From contig NZ_CP060140.1 in assembly GCF_022376295.1 (NCBI RefSeq), positions 3,910,356 through 3,974,355 on the forward strand: a stretch of 64,000 nt of DNA. The letters run 5' to 3'. Numbering within the stretch: the first letter of the stretch is position 1; each line of letters starts with the position of its first letter. Shown piece by piece: positions 44,401 to 52,860 of the stretch. The notes under the pieces are model-generated. The model did not search any database, was not told the DNA's origin, and was given only the letters and a program-made list of their open reading frames with translations. Made by a program: the position numbers and the translations under genes. The DNA comes from Nodularia sphaerocarpa UHCC 0038. Lineage in GTDB: Bacteria > Cyanobacteriota > Cyanobacteriia > Cyanobacteriales > Nostocaceae.

Positions 44401-46093
44401 GACTCGTCGTCCTAACGCCATTATGCTTGTCAATGGTCGAAAACTGTGGAGAGAGGAAACTTACCGAGATGCGGAAAAAGGATTGATCTTAGCTACAAAC
44501 TTGCCGGCATATATTAAAGGTGACTTTAATAGACATGGCGACTTTGGCACAGGTCTTCAACAAGAATTCACGCAAACACTAAATGATAATTGGAGTAATT
44601 TCTACGGTCGCAGCACACTCAATCCTAATTTTGCCTGTCGTAGAGGTGACCCCAGACTCCCTGATTGTACTGTGGGTGATGAATGGCGACCAGCCACTGT
44701 GTTAGCGGATGTTGTTACCTTACTCTCTGGAACTTTTCAAGACGGATTCCGTGATCAAGGTGATTTTGATTGGAGTGATCAATCAGAATGGGTAGATACA
44801 ACAGTCGGTCCTGATGAACGTTTTTCATTCATTCCTTCAGGCATCAGGGACCAATTTTCAGAAGTTAATAACTTTGTCACACAAGCTAACTGGGCTGATT
44901 TTGACACCCGTCAACCCCGCTACTTTAGCTCTTACTTGAATAACTTTGTCACACCCATTAATCTGAGGGCTACACCAGGTTCATATCTCACAGAAGTTTG
45001 TCCTTTAAGTAATATCAGTAATGGAAGAGGAACAACACGAGCGGGCGTAGATGTAGATGTAGCAGTTTACTGTAGCCAGCCTCTTAACTGGACTATTCAG
45101 ACATCCTGTGGTCAAGGTGGAGGGAATACTTTTTGGAATGGGCAAATTGTCGGTAGAAATGGAGATCCTGGAAACAGTAGGCTGAAAACCGGATATATCT
45201 TCGATGATCCAGCAACCTTTGGAAATACAAATGGAAATGAGTGTTTTGATAATGATGCTCCCCGCAGAATAGCCTTCCTGAGAGATGAAACTACGGGAGC
45301 AATAAATTCACCACTTCAAGTTTTAGGTGTGAGGAACGATAATCGGAGAATCGACATCTTCGATTTTCCCAATTCTGGCAACAATATCATGCCAGCACCT
45401 AACAACTACTCCATGCCTTGGTTAGCACCAACCATAACTAATGGACAAATCACGGCACTTGAACCAATATTACAACTCAGACATCCTTTTGCTACTCCTG
45501 CTAATCCAGGGAACAATGATGATGTAACATCCAACCGCAACGGCAACTGGTTACAACCTGCGAATAATCCTGCGATTACGAATACTCTAATTAATCCTAA
45601 TCCTAGTGAGAGTACTTTCAACTTAATTGTGGCTGCTGGAGATACCCCCTCCCGTGCTGGCGGTACTGCCGAAGATAATGGTGGTTTGCATAACTTTGTC
45701 CGCTTTATGGAACACTGGCACCATCGAAATCCGCAAGTTATAACCAGGATTAGCGGGGCGTTCATGCAGGTGAAAAAGAGTGCCTATGCTACAGGTTCAT
45801 TTACTACAGCTTTCTCCAACGGAACCAATGGTGAACTCAATTATCGGGTTGGGATTAATGGCGGTAGAGGTACTGGTTACATTCCTCCTGTCAGAGGCTG
45901 GGGTTATGATGTAGCACTGCTGTCTCAATCCCCTGACTTATTTGCCCAAAAACTGGTAATAACACCACCTGATTTACCAGATGAATACTTCCGGGAAGTT
46001 GGACGAGATGACCCCTGGGTGGCGACATTGTTATGTGCTAAAAAAACGGCGGATAATCTTCTTGCCATCCCAACTAATACTCAATGTCAATAA
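41426..46093 (+). CDS. hpsA: Hormogonium polysaccharide biosynthesis protein HpsA
   Basis: The 1555-residue protein matches HpsA, the large first gene product of the hps locus needed for hormogonium polysaccharide and gliding in Nostoc. A basic N-terminus (about 1-48) is followed by a prepilin-like stretch with GFVLPTVAMVSVVVVLLTTA (about 51-70). This makes it look like a giant pseudopilin that may be cleaved after Gly by the prepilin peptidase. The rest is a long Asn/Thr/Asp-rich extracytoplasmic region without repeats or catalytic motifs I can name. It is the first gene of an operon with hpsB (23-nt gap), hpsC and hpsD. The ATG start has AGGA 9 nt upstream. Confidence 0.9.
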   Translation: MSQKRRLVKTIKNIFTPISRKLISAIKKKIVWLLRTLFVTKRPPTSANAGFVLPTVAMVSVVVVLLTTAILFRSYDRAQNASNVRVNQAVLSAATPAIDRGRAKLNKLFQDKRLPRATPTDEALYSLLTDNLPEYTFGDETPLTLTEGADTLKTAWRFPIDTDNNGKFDTYTLYGIYFKTPPVSGNQYSRARTPLEARTPPMTQGNLDPTCGDGTSAILVGNTGWIKQNNELRKSFFVYTATVPITSDPQADTTIPAADRDKYEQYQGNKSIAALEYQQDRLQIPPNNNAVVYEDDIILSPGPTFNLNGAIFTNSNFLNSGINGGQITLHQVSANSSCYYEARNAKIFVGGNLALGSPGTAHSTNRTPIVHLFNGKTNAVITKTWERSVINSNSPGDTSYNYLAYQRRIESLVDEQFDNSANSDPSEVRQGIEKRRQDLGLASYTQEESDNIRRQQLEIYFKRRTRRVPYREVAFNATDTAPTPLLQGEGESLRPNDTWIYPTNPNNGTNGTNYTELSLNISNGSLEPKASDPEEIRRNGGREAELGDRVIVGNNLPELWWDNAKQKFVGPGFEDTQAISNVEWDQPTDTEETRDRRTTVQTLADVGSTGRDGEWELDAARVPGDPTEPVGGLRVVTGAGIYLHREGTPSRFVTEITNIWPDTNPVPQVPAPVTQLQGREEVDGRLIKPGSIRPYWMYSGLITDPNKDPSLITYKWREFVDDPETDDKDEQVNTPYLQMRATAVYHYKQDGYNAQNPRPIACVSSFYVPTNIITARNQDSFNGYLLPTAVDIQNDANGLSNNGIVYPPPPRLEDTNYRRLLEYESQLRYPPEPGVLPANARLIDDGLLARALAKAAANRTLSEQSAIDAQICAIEIRYNTAFQPVITTPPIPHGAIRETTFLAHREIKQNSKPGTTTPEIYDLPIRDRQMIETRATVLDLDQLRQKRIGGANPAQEYLLPNSGLIYATRDDALPDQSNNTPSLSPLDYRLDPTRRPNAIMLVNGRKLWREETYRDAEKGLILATNLPAYIKGDFNRHGDFGTGLQQEFTQTLNDNWSNFYGRSTLNPNFACRRGDPRLPDCTVGDEWRPATVLADVVTLLSGTFQDGFRDQGDFDWSDQSEWVDTTVGPDERFSFIPSGIRDQFSEVNNFVTQANWADFDTRQPRYFSSYLNNFVTPINLRATPGSYLTEVCPLSNISNGRGTTRAGVDVDVAVYCSQPLNWTIQTSCGQGGGNTFWNGQIVGRNGDPGNSRLKTGYIFDDPATFGNTNGNECFDNDAPRRIAFLRDETTGAINSPLQVLGVRNDNRRIDIFDFPNSGNNIMPAPNNYSMPWLAPTITNGQITALEPILQLRHPFATPANPGNNDDVTSNRNGNWLQPANNPAITNTLINPNPSESTFNLIVAAGDTPSRAGGTAEDNGGLHNFVRFMEHWHHRNPQVITRISGAFMQVKKSAYATGSFTTAFSNGTNGELNYRVGINGGRGTGYIPPVRGWGYDVALLSQSPDLFAQKLVITPPDLPDEYFREVGRDDPWVATLLCAKKTADNLLAIPTNTQCQ

Positions 46094-46116
46094 AACTCAG
46101 AAGCTGGTGATTAGTC

Positions 46117-46845
46117 ATGATTAAATCCCAACCACAAGCAAAAAGTTCATCTTCTAGTGATTCTGGTTTTACGATTATTGAATCACTCTTAGGGGTAATT
46201 GTAGTTGCCATTTTATTGGCAGCTATATCTCCCGTGCTTGTAATGTCAACAGCTACCCGTGTGCAGTCTCGACGCATGGAAAAAGCAACTCAAGCCACAA
46301 ATACATTAATTGATGGTTTGAGAACTGGCTTAATTCAAGCCCCAGGTTCATACAATGCAGCCAACAAAATTGAATTACCAGCAGTAAACGCAGATCAACC
46401 TAGAGCGCTGGGAGAAAATTTAATTACTCTCACAACCATGCCGATACCGACGAATACGACAAATTTGTATCTCTTTAAAAAAGATGACAGCATTTGCCAT
46501 ACTAGTGAGGCTGATTGTAACTTACAAAGCCCAAGTGAGGAGTTTTACATTCAAGCACGTCAAATTATTGTGGATGATAATGGCGCTCTACCCAATCCCA
46601 ATAAGGGTTATCGTCTAGTAATGCGGCTTTATCGAGGAGATGTTGATTTTACTCGGCCTTTGTTAGCTAGTAGTAATGCTGGGAACAATACAGCATCTGT
46701 TGTATCTGAAGGACTGGGGAATAGGCAAGCCCCACTGATTGAAAGAACAGTCGATATTGCCAATATTGCAACTTCATTTCAGGATTTATGTCAGCGTCTT
46801 GGCATAGCACGTGACAGCGCTGGAAATAATCAAAACTGTGAATAA
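46117..46845 (+). CDS. hpsB: Hormogonium polysaccharide pseudopilin HpsB
   Basis: The 242-residue type IV pilin-like protein has a short leader ending in SDSG, then FTIIESLLGVIVVAILLAA: the class III signal with Glu at position 5 and a hydrophobic helix (about 20-48). The rest is a soluble head with two possible disulfide cysteines (CHTSEADC). It should be processed by prepilin peptidase and may join a pseudopilus exporting polysaccharide. It lies 23 nt after hpsA. The 55-bp tandem array begins 26 nt after its stop. Confidence 0.88.
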   Translation: MIKSQPQAKSSSSSDSGFTIIESLLGVIVVAILLAAISPVLVMSTATRVQSRRMEKATQATNTLIDGLRTGLIQAPGSYNAANKIELPAVNADQPRALGENLITLTTMPIPTNTTNLYLFKKDDSICHTSEADCNLQSPSEEFYIQARQIIVDDNGALPNPNKGYRLVMRLYRGDVDFTRPLLASSNAGNNTASVVSEGLGNRQAPLIERTVDIANIATSFQDLCQRLGIARDSAGNNQNCE

Positions 46846-46870
46846 TTAGATAAAAACTTGGTTTGTAGTG

Positions 46871-47365
46871 AGGGATTTATCCCTCCTACATTTTTTAGGA
46901 CTAAAGTCCTAACTACGAACTCAATGGGGATTTATCTCTCCTACATTTTTTAGGACTAAAGTCCTAACTACGAACTCAATGGGGATTTATCCCTCCTGCA
47001 TTTTTTAGGACTAAAGTCCTAACTACGAACTAAATGGGGATTTATCCCTCTTACACTTTTTAGGACTAAAGTCCTAACTACGAACTCAATGGGGATTTAT
47101 CCCTCCTACATTTTTTAGGACTAAAGTCCTAACTACGAACTCAATGGGGATTTATCCCTCTTGCATTTTTTAGGACTAAAGTCCTAACTACGAACTCAAT
47201 GGGGATTTATCCCTCCTACATTTTTTAGGACTAAAGTCCTAACTACGAACTCAATGGGGATTTATCCCTCCTACATTTTTTAGGACTAAAGTCCCAACTA
47301 CGAACTAAATGGGGATTTATCCCTGCTGCATTTTTTAGGACTAAAGTCCTAACTACGAACTAAAT
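46871..47365. repeat. Nine-unit 55-bp tandem repeat array in the hpsB-hpsC gap
   Basis: Units begin at 46871, 46926, 46981, 47036, 47091, 47146, 47201, 47256 and 47311, a constant 55-bp period with one to five substitutions each. Every unit contains two small palindromes, GGGATTTATCCC and AGGACTAAAGTCCT, separated by a T6 tract. 55 is not a multiple of 3, so it is not a repeated peptide. The first unit has an extra left arm GTTTGTAGT that pairs with ACTACGAAC at its right. The array ends 12 bp before hpsC, whose ribosome-binding site GGGAGAG replaces the start of a tenth unit. Confidence 0.95.
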
Positions 47366-47377
47366 AGGGAGAGATTC

Positions 47378-48346
47378 ATGATTATGAAGATGTTGAAATT
47401 TCTACTGAGGAGCCAAATCAAAAGCTCCAAAGTTATGCAGAAACCTGGTGGTTTTACTCTCATTGAATTATTAGTAGCTGCGCTGATTGCATCTATTATC
47501 ATCACACCATTATTAGGTTTTATGGTGAGTGTGATGCGTACAGACCGCCAAGAGCAAGCTAAAGCCAATTCTGAGCAAGAAATTCAAACTGCTCTCAATT
47601 ACATTTCCCGTGAGTTAAAGCAAGCGGTGTATATCTATGATGCTGATGGTGTTGAAGCAATCAGAGACCAATTACCTTATGCAGACGATAACCAAAAGTC
47701 ACCAGTCCTGGTTTTTTGGAAACGAGATTTAGTTCGAGAGGTGATAGCTGCTGCTACTGGAGACAGAGATGATGCTTTTGTTTACTCCCTAGTGGCATAC
47801 TATTTAATCAAAGATAGTACTGCTAGTCCTACTTGGTCAAACGCATCTCGCATCGCTAGATGGCAAATTCAAGATGGTGTCATAGCTAGAACTGGTGGTG
47901 TCAGTTGTGACGGATATGATACTGAGATTAAATATATTACAGGTAACTGTCCCAATGAAGGTTTTGCTTCCTTTACACAGCAATTAGAGGAGGTTGGAAG
48001 TTTAGAGCAAGCGATGAACCAATGGCAAAAAAACCCGGATCGACCCTATAATTTGAACTTTAATAAGCTCACAGTTTTAACTGACTATATTGATCAAACT
48101 CCAATTCTCACAGGATCTCCAAATTGTCCGGCTGATTTTACAAGTCCTCCAGTTACACCAGGAAATATCACAGGGTTTTATGCTTGTGTAGATGTAGAAA
48201 ACGTAACAGCACAGGTATTTATCCGAGGTAATGCACTGGCTCGCTTAGAAAGTAATCCCAATAATATCAACTACTCTGCGGCTAATAGTAGTTATTTTCC
48301 TAAAACAAGTGTGAGAACTCAAGGACGCGGATTCATATTTAGATAA
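47378..48346 (+). CDS. hpsC: Hormogonium polysaccharide pseudopilin HpsC
   Basis: The 322-residue pseudopilin has a leader of about 25 residues ending PGG, then FTLIELLVAALIASIIITPL (class III signal, Glu5, hydrophobic helix). A large head domain follows (about 60-322) with Cys pairs (GVSCDGYD, GNCPNEGF, GSPNCPADF, FYACVDVEN). This fits the PilW/GspJ-like component annotated as HpsC. The ATG at 47378 has GGGAG at the right distance; a second ATG lies two codons on. It is separated from hpsB by the 55-bp array and from hpsD by 25 nt. Confidence 0.87.
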   Translation: MIMKMLKFLLRSQIKSSKVMQKPGGFTLIELLVAALIASIIITPLLGFMVSVMRTDRQEQAKANSEQEIQTALNYISRELKQAVYIYDADGVEAIRDQLPYADDNQKSPVLVFWKRDLVREVIAAATGDRDDAFVYSLVAYYLIKDSTASPTWSNASRIARWQIQDGVIARTGGVSCDGYDTEIKYITGNCPNEGFASFTQQLEEVGSLEQAMNQWQKNPDRPYNLNFNKLTVLTDYIDQTPILTGSPNCPADFTSPPVTPGNITGFYACVDVENVTAQVFIRGNALARLESNPNNINYSAANSSYFPKTSVRTQGRGFIFR

Positions 48347-48371
48347 ATCTTTTAAATTAAAGGAGCGAGCT

Positions 48372-49061
48372 ATGGCTGCTGATTACATAAGAGAAAAGTT
48401 GAATATCAAATTATTCCCACTTCATGGCAGGAATGGAAACCGTAAACTACGAGTTTTAGCATCTGAATACAATCAGCAAGATGCTGGTTTTACTATGCTA
48501 GAAATGATCGCTGTGGCAATTATAGTGGGAATTTTAGCTGCGATTGTAGCTCCAGGATGGCTGGGTTTTGTGAATAGACAACGGGTAAATAAAGCTAATG
48601 ATGCTGTTTTATCTGCTTTACTGCAAGCACACCGAGAAGCTCAAAGGAACGGCCTTGATTACAGTGTTAGTTTTAGAACTGATAATAATGATATTCCCCA
48701 AGTTGCAGTTTATCAAGGTGCAACACCAAGCAATTGGCGTAACTTAGGTGAGGGTTTGGGAATTCAACCTGATAAAATTGCCATTTTAACAAATCTGACT
48801 GCTACCAATGAAACTGATACCGATGGTGCTTTAAATCTAACTTACAATTTAACTGGTACTAAAACTATTACCTTTGATTACCTAGGAAGTTTGCCAGATG
48901 CTGAACTTGGCGGAACAGATGAAGATAGCGAAGGCTTAAAAATTGCTGTAGTTCTACGCGGTGCTGCGACTTCTGCATCAGCTAATGATCTGAAGCGATG
49001 TGTGATTGTCAAAACTCTCTTAGGCTCAATGAACACAGAGAAAGATGATAAATGTAATTAA
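48372..49061 (+). CDS. hpsD: Hormogonium polysaccharide pseudopilin HpsD
   Basis: The 229-residue pseudopilin of GspH/FimT type has a 38-residue basic leader ending QQDAG, then FTMLEMIAVAIIVGILAAIV. A beta-rich head follows, ending in RCVIVKTLLGSMNTEKDDKC with a likely C-terminal disulfide loop. AGGAG lies 6 nt before the ATG. A strong terminator at 49118 ends the operon. Confidence 0.87.
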   Translation: MAADYIREKLNIKLFPLHGRNGNRKLRVLASEYNQQDAGFTMLEMIAVAIIVGILAAIVAPGWLGFVNRQRVNKANDAVLSALLQAHREAQRNGLDYSVSFRTDNNDIPQVAVYQGATPSNWRNLGEGLGIQPDKIAILTNLTATNETDTDGALNLTYNLTGTKTITFDYLGSLPDAELGGTDEDSEGLKIAVVLRGAATSASANDLKRCVIVKTLLGSMNTEKDDKCN

Positions 49062-49117
49062 ATCAATGGTCTTTTCTTAAAACCAAATGATAAAATTCAG
49101 TGTAAATACGGTATATT

Positions 49118-49164
49118 AAACTGCTCCTGCATAGCAAAATTGAAGCATCAGGAGCAGTTTTTTT
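49118..49164 (+). terminator. Rho-independent terminator after hpsD
   Basis: A perfect 12-bp stem AAACTGCTCCTG/CAGGAGCAGTTT encloses a 19-nt loop and is followed by T residues. It separates hpsA-D from the next pilin-like gene. Confidence 0.9.
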
Positions 49165-49282
49165 ATATTGATTTTATGCTATGAAAAAATAAATATAAAT
49201 TCTAGAGTTTTAAAGATGTTTAAAACATTGAAAAATTAAATAAGCAAATTTCTCAATAATTAGATCAAAGCAAATACTAACA

Positions 49283-49828
49283 ATGAAGGTATATAAAAAT
49301 TCACATAATTACTTTCAAAGTATAAAATCTTGCCATGCAAACTTGAGTCATGGTTTTACTCTGCTAGAAACATTAAGCGTTATTTTGATGATAGGGATAT
49401 TATCAGCGATCGCAGCACCTACTTGGTTAGGTTTTGTCCAAACTCAACGCCTCAACACTGGACAAGATCAAGTATACAGGGCTATGCGCCAAGCCCAAAG
49501 CCAAGCTAAAAAGGAACAATTAACTTTTCAAGCTAGTTTCCGTGAACAAAATGGTATTGTTCAATGGGCGGTTCATCCTGGTACTGTTAACCCTTCTAAT
49601 GCTAACTGGAACAATTTAAACTCGAATATCTGCCTTGATCCTCAAAGTACTTTGCAACTCTCAAATGGTGTGAGACGAATCCAATTTGATTACATAGGTA
49701 ATGTCAGACAACCACCTCTAGGAAAGATAACTCTATCTAGCAACTGCGGTGGTCAAGTCAAGCGTTGCGTGATTGTTTCCACGATTTTAGGGGCAATGCG
49801 AACAGCAAAGGACAATGATTGCGATTAA
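49283..49828 (+). CDS. Additional GspH/FimT-type pseudopilin (HpsD paralogue)
   Basis: The 181-residue pilin-like protein has a leader ending LSHG, then FTLLETLSVILMIGILSAIA and PTWLGFVQTQRLNTGQDQV. The latter mirrors HpsD's PGWLGFVNRQRVNKANDAV, and the C-terminus RCVIVSTILGAMRTAKDNDC mirrors HpsD's end. It is thus a shorter paralogue of HpsD. It lies beyond the hpsD terminator, with a weak ribosome-binding site (TAACAATG), and may be expressed independently. It could form an alternative minor pilin in the same pseudopilus. Confidence 0.85.
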   Translation: MKVYKNSHNYFQSIKSCHANLSHGFTLLETLSVILMIGILSAIAAPTWLGFVQTQRLNTGQDQVYRAMRQAQSQAKKEQLTFQASFREQNGIVQWAVHPGTVNPSNANWNNLNSNICLDPQSTLQLSNGVRRIQFDYIGNVRQPPLGKITLSSNCGGQVKRCVIVSTILGAMRTAKDNDCD

Positions 49829-49859
49829 AATATTTTAAGTTAATTACTTAAGATATCCT

Positions 49860-50513
49860 GTGCTGAAATCATCAGACATTGCTCAACAGCACTTAATTAT
49901 TTTTACGCGCTACCCAGAAGCAGGAAAGACCAAAACACGACTCATCCCTGCCTTGGGTAGTGTAGGGGCTGCCAATTTACAACGGCAGATGACGGAGCAT
50001 ACCATATTTCAGGTTCAAGAATTGCAAAAAACTAGGGCGATATCTTGGGAAGTGCGGTTTGCGGGCGGTAACTCGCAACTGATGCAAGATTGGCTGGGGT
50101 CAGATTTAGTTTACCACACTCAAGGTGAGGGTGATCTAGGTGCGCGGATGGTGCGATCACTTGCTTGTGCCTTTCAATCTGGTGCAGAACAAGTGATAAT
50201 CATTGGCATAGATTGTCCTGGGATAAATGCCCAGATACTTACCCAAGCCTTTGAGGTGCTAAAAACTTGTGATTTGACACTGGGACCAGCCATTGACGGT
50301 GGTTATTACTTGATTGGTTTGTGTCGTCTGATTCCAGAATTATTCGTTAATATCGATTGGGGAACATCTCAAGTGTTACAGCAATCTGTGGATATTGCTG
50401 AACAGATGAAAATGTCACTTGGGTACTTACCGCCTTTAGCTGATGTAGATATTCCAGAGGATTTACCCATTTGGGAACAGAGTCTCCAGTATAAAAGCGG
50501 AAATATGAGGTAA
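49860..50513 (+). CDS. TIGR04282 family transferase (arsenosugar biosynthesis glycosyltransferase-like)
   Basis: The 217-residue GT-A-like protein resembles TIGR04282/DUF2064. HLIIFTRYPEAGKTKTRLIP (about 11-30) is the nucleotide-binding N-terminus, with GEGDLGARM (about 94-102), IIGIDCPGINAQIL (DxD-like Asp, about 118-131) and LGPAIDGGYYLIGL (about 144-157). Family members are annotated in arsenosugar synthesis or as general nucleotidyl/glycosyltransferases. No radical-SAM arsenosugar partner is adjacent, so the role is open. The GTG start at 49860 follows the pseudopilin by 31 nt. Confidence 0.83.
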   Translation: MLKSSDIAQQHLIIFTRYPEAGKTKTRLIPALGSVGAANLQRQMTEHTIFQVQELQKTRAISWEVRFAGGNSQLMQDWLGSDLVYHTQGEGDLGARMVRSLACAFQSGAEQVIIIGIDCPGINAQILTQAFEVLKTCDLTLGPAIDGGYYLIGLCRLIPELFVNIDWGTSQVLQQSVDIAEQMKMSLGYLPPLADVDIPEDLPIWEQSLQYKSGNMR

Positions 50514-50806
50514 ACAAATTCCATGTATCTGTTTGTTTCTTCTTCAGATTCTTTGACTGCTGACTTCCACCCTAGACTCGTATCTTCGATTACCCAGTGT
50601 TTTCTGAAGACAGTCACCAAAACAAATGTTACCTTAGAGGACGTTTGAAATCCAGTTGAATAAATGCCATCTAAGTATATACTTGCCTAATACATTTGTA
50701 GAACAGCTAAGTTCATCAAATAAGTTTCATACAACGGTTATAAGAACAAGATTCAAGTAACTTTAAATAGGACAATCACTCTGATACACTACAAATTAGA
50801 AAAACT

Positions 50807-51646
50807 ATGACTAATCGCTTTGCGTCTGGAAACGCTGCCCTGACACTCAAGGTAGTGGGGATCATATTAATGATGTCCTTTGTACTAGACTTTTTAATTC
50901 TGATGTTTCCCTTCCAACCAACAGATAGGGGATGGCAAATAAATTTAGCTACAGCAATAGTTGACAGAGGCATTGTGCCTTTGGTAGGGATAGGAATGCT
51001 ATTCGTGGGCTATTGGATTGATGGTGTTACTGATAGCGATCGCCCAATAAGTCTAGATATCAGATTTCCCGTGCTGGTATTCTCCAGTGTTTTAGGGTTA
51101 ATTTTCCTGCTAATTTTTCCCTTGCACTTAAATAACGTCCGACAAGCTAGCACTCAAAACGTCGAGCAAATCCGCCAAGATGCCGAACAAGCAGAAAATC
51201 AACTGCAAAATCAGTTATCCCAATTCCAAGCCCAAATCAACAACGAGCAAGGAAAGGCTCAACTAGAACAGCTGCGAAACCAAGCCAGAAATCAGTTTAC
51301 CGAGCTGCTCAAAAATGAGGAAACCTATAAACAGGCACTGAATAACCCCCAACTGCCCGCAGCCCAAAAAGAATTACTCAAGAAATTTAAAGAAAATCCC
51401 CAAGAACTGGAGAAGTTTATCGCCCAGCAAACAGATCCTCAAGCACAAGCCACTCAAAGACTCACCCAAATTCGCCAACGTCGGGAACAAGCGCAAAAAC
51501 AAGCCAAAGACGTAGCTTGGAAGTCGGGACTGCGAATTGGTATTAGTAGTTTGCTCTTATCCATTGGTTACATGATCATTGGCTGGACAGGATTACGATC
51601 TATGGGTGTTTTACAAGGTAGCAAACGTAAAGTAGCCGCCCGCTAA
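50807..51646 (+). CDS. HpsJ-like membrane protein
   Basis: The 279-residue protein has hydrophobic segments at about 13-33, 47-66 and 85-103, a long Gln/Glu-rich coiled coil (about 108-235), and a C-terminal transmembrane helix (about 242-262). The pattern LKVVGIILMMSFVLDFLILM through FPFQPTDRGWQ matches the HpsJ-like family associated with hormogonium polysaccharide or exosortase loci. That agrees with its place near hpsA-D. The role is probably structural in the secretion or assembly complex. I am less sure of the exact subfamily. Confidence 0.75.
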   Translation: MTNRFASGNAALTLKVVGIILMMSFVLDFLILMFPFQPTDRGWQINLATAIVDRGIVPLVGIGMLFVGYWIDGVTDSDRPISLDIRFPVLVFSSVLGLIFLLIFPLHLNNVRQASTQNVEQIRQDAEQAENQLQNQLSQFQAQINNEQGKAQLEQLRNQARNQFTELLKNEETYKQALNNPQLPAAQKELLKKFKENPQELEKFIAQQTDPQAQATQRLTQIRQRREQAQKQAKDVAWKSGLRIGISSLLLSIGYMIIGWTGLRSMGVLQGSKRKVAAR

Positions 51647-51672
51647 TTCAAGATCAATAAACTCAAGGTTTG

Positions 51673-51696
51673 TAGTGAGGACTTAAGTCCTCACTA
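51673..51696. repeat. 24-bp perfect palindrome related to the 55-bp array unit
   Basis: TAGTGAGGACTT and its reverse complement AAGTCCTCACTA, preceded by GTTTG. The same GTTTGTAGTGAGG start heads the array at 46861. It may also serve as a hairpin after the HpsJ-like gene. Confidence 0.8.
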
Positions 51697-51798
51697 TTTC
51701 CTGTATTTGAGACTAGGTGGTAAGCTGATCCTAGAGAAAAATACAGCCCTAACGAGAGACTTATTTAGCAATTAAAAAATTACTCTAAAAACTCATAA

Positions 51799-52710
51799 AT
51801 GTTTTCAATTTACATACTGACATATAACGAAGAGCTAGATATTGCTGCTTGTATAGAGTCCGCCATGCTATCTGATGACATCATAGTGGTAGACTCATGC
51901 AGTAGCGATCGCACTATAGAAATTGCCAGTCGCTATCCTGTTCGCACCGTCCAACACGCCTTTGAAAGCCACGGTCGTCAACGCACCTGGATGTTAGAAT
52001 CTATTCCCCCCAAACATGAGTGGGTATACATTCTCGAAGCCGACGAACGCATGACACCAGAACTTTTTGCCGAATGCGTACAAGCCACCAAAAACCCCGA
52101 CTATATAGGCTACTACGTCGCCGAACGGGTAATGTTCATGAATCATTGGATTCGCTACAGCACCCAATATCCCCGCTATCAAATGCGGCTGTTCCGCCAC
52201 GGTCAAGTCTGGTTTACAGATTATGGTCATACTGAACGCGAAGTATGTAACGGTGCTACCAGCTTCATTAAAGAAACATATCCTCACTACACTTGTGGAA
52301 AAGGTTTAAGCCGTTGGATTGAAAAACATAACCGTTATTCTACAGATGAAGCCAAAGAAACCTTGTACCAAATTGAACAAGGCAAAGTCAACTGGCAAGA
52401 TTTATTCCTAGGTAAAACAGAAATCGAAAGAAGACGAGCCTTAAAAGATTTATCTTTACGTTTACCCGCCAGACCATTTTTGCGCTTTCTCTATATGTAT
52501 TTTATTTTAAGGGGTTGCCTAGATGGACGCGCCGGGATGGCTTGGTGTACATTACAGGCATTTTACGAATACCTGATATTGCTGAAAGTCTGGGAAATGA
52601 AAAATCTGCCGATACCGACTTTAAATCTAGGCTTATCTGACGGTGAACAGACCAAAGCAGAAGCTCATCATCCTGTTTCACAAACAGCAAAAAACTTTGA
52701 TTCCATTTGA
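51799..52710 (+). CDS. Glycosyltransferase family 2 (WaaE/KdtX-like)
   Basis: The 303-residue protein starts directly with the GT2 domain: YILTYNEELDIAACIESA, then IVVDSCSSDRTIEIA (the first nucleotide-sugar Asp) and ILEADERMTPEL (DxD-like ADE at about 75-77). The C-terminal part (CGKGLSRWIEKHNRYSTDEA, RFLYMYFILRGCLDGRAGM) matches the lipopolysaccharide-core type of beta-glycosyltransferases with an amphipathic, membrane-associated tail. It probably adds sugars to a surface glycan. Its proximity to the hps genes suggests the hormogonium polysaccharide, but it does not look like HpsE. Confidence 0.85.
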   Translation: MFSIYILTYNEELDIAACIESAMLSDDIIVVDSCSSDRTIEIASRYPVRTVQHAFESHGRQRTWMLESIPPKHEWVYILEADERMTPELFAECVQATKNPDYIGYYVAERVMFMNHWIRYSTQYPRYQMRLFRHGQVWFTDYGHTEREVCNGATSFIKETYPHYTCGKGLSRWIEKHNRYSTDEAKETLYQIEQGKVNWQDLFLGKTEIERRRALKDLSLRLPARPFLRFLYMYFILRGCLDGRAGMAWCTLQAFYEYLILLKVWEMKNLPIPTLNLGLSDGEQTKAEAHHPVSQTAKNFDSI

Positions 52711-52746
52711 GTCTACCTAACCTATGAGCTTCCTGAAATCCTTGTT

Positions 52747-52860
52747 TGTAGGGTATGTTGTCGCGTAGCGCAACGCACCATCCCAGATTCTCGGTGCGTT
52801 AGGACTTACGCCCATAACACACCCTACCCAAATGAAAGGTTTTTGGACTTGTGTGTAGAC
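52747..52860. repeat. Degraded copy of the GTGTACAC-ended element
   Basis: The interior palindrome (TGTAGGGTATGTTGTCGCG to ATAACACACCCTACCC) and the right end GGACTTGTGTGTAGAC match 40490-40603, but the left terminal GTGTACAC is absent. The remaining DNA to 53176 shows no gene. Confidence 0.75.

Noticed and set aside
46871..47365. CRISPR array in the hpsB-hpsC gap
   Set aside because: The period is constant, but the whole 55-bp unit is repeated with no variable spacers, so it is a tandem satellite array.
51799..52710. HpsE glycosyltransferase assignment
   Set aside because: The domain start and C-terminal half look like WaaE/KdtX-type GT2 enzymes rather than HpsE as I know it; only a general GT2 call is made.
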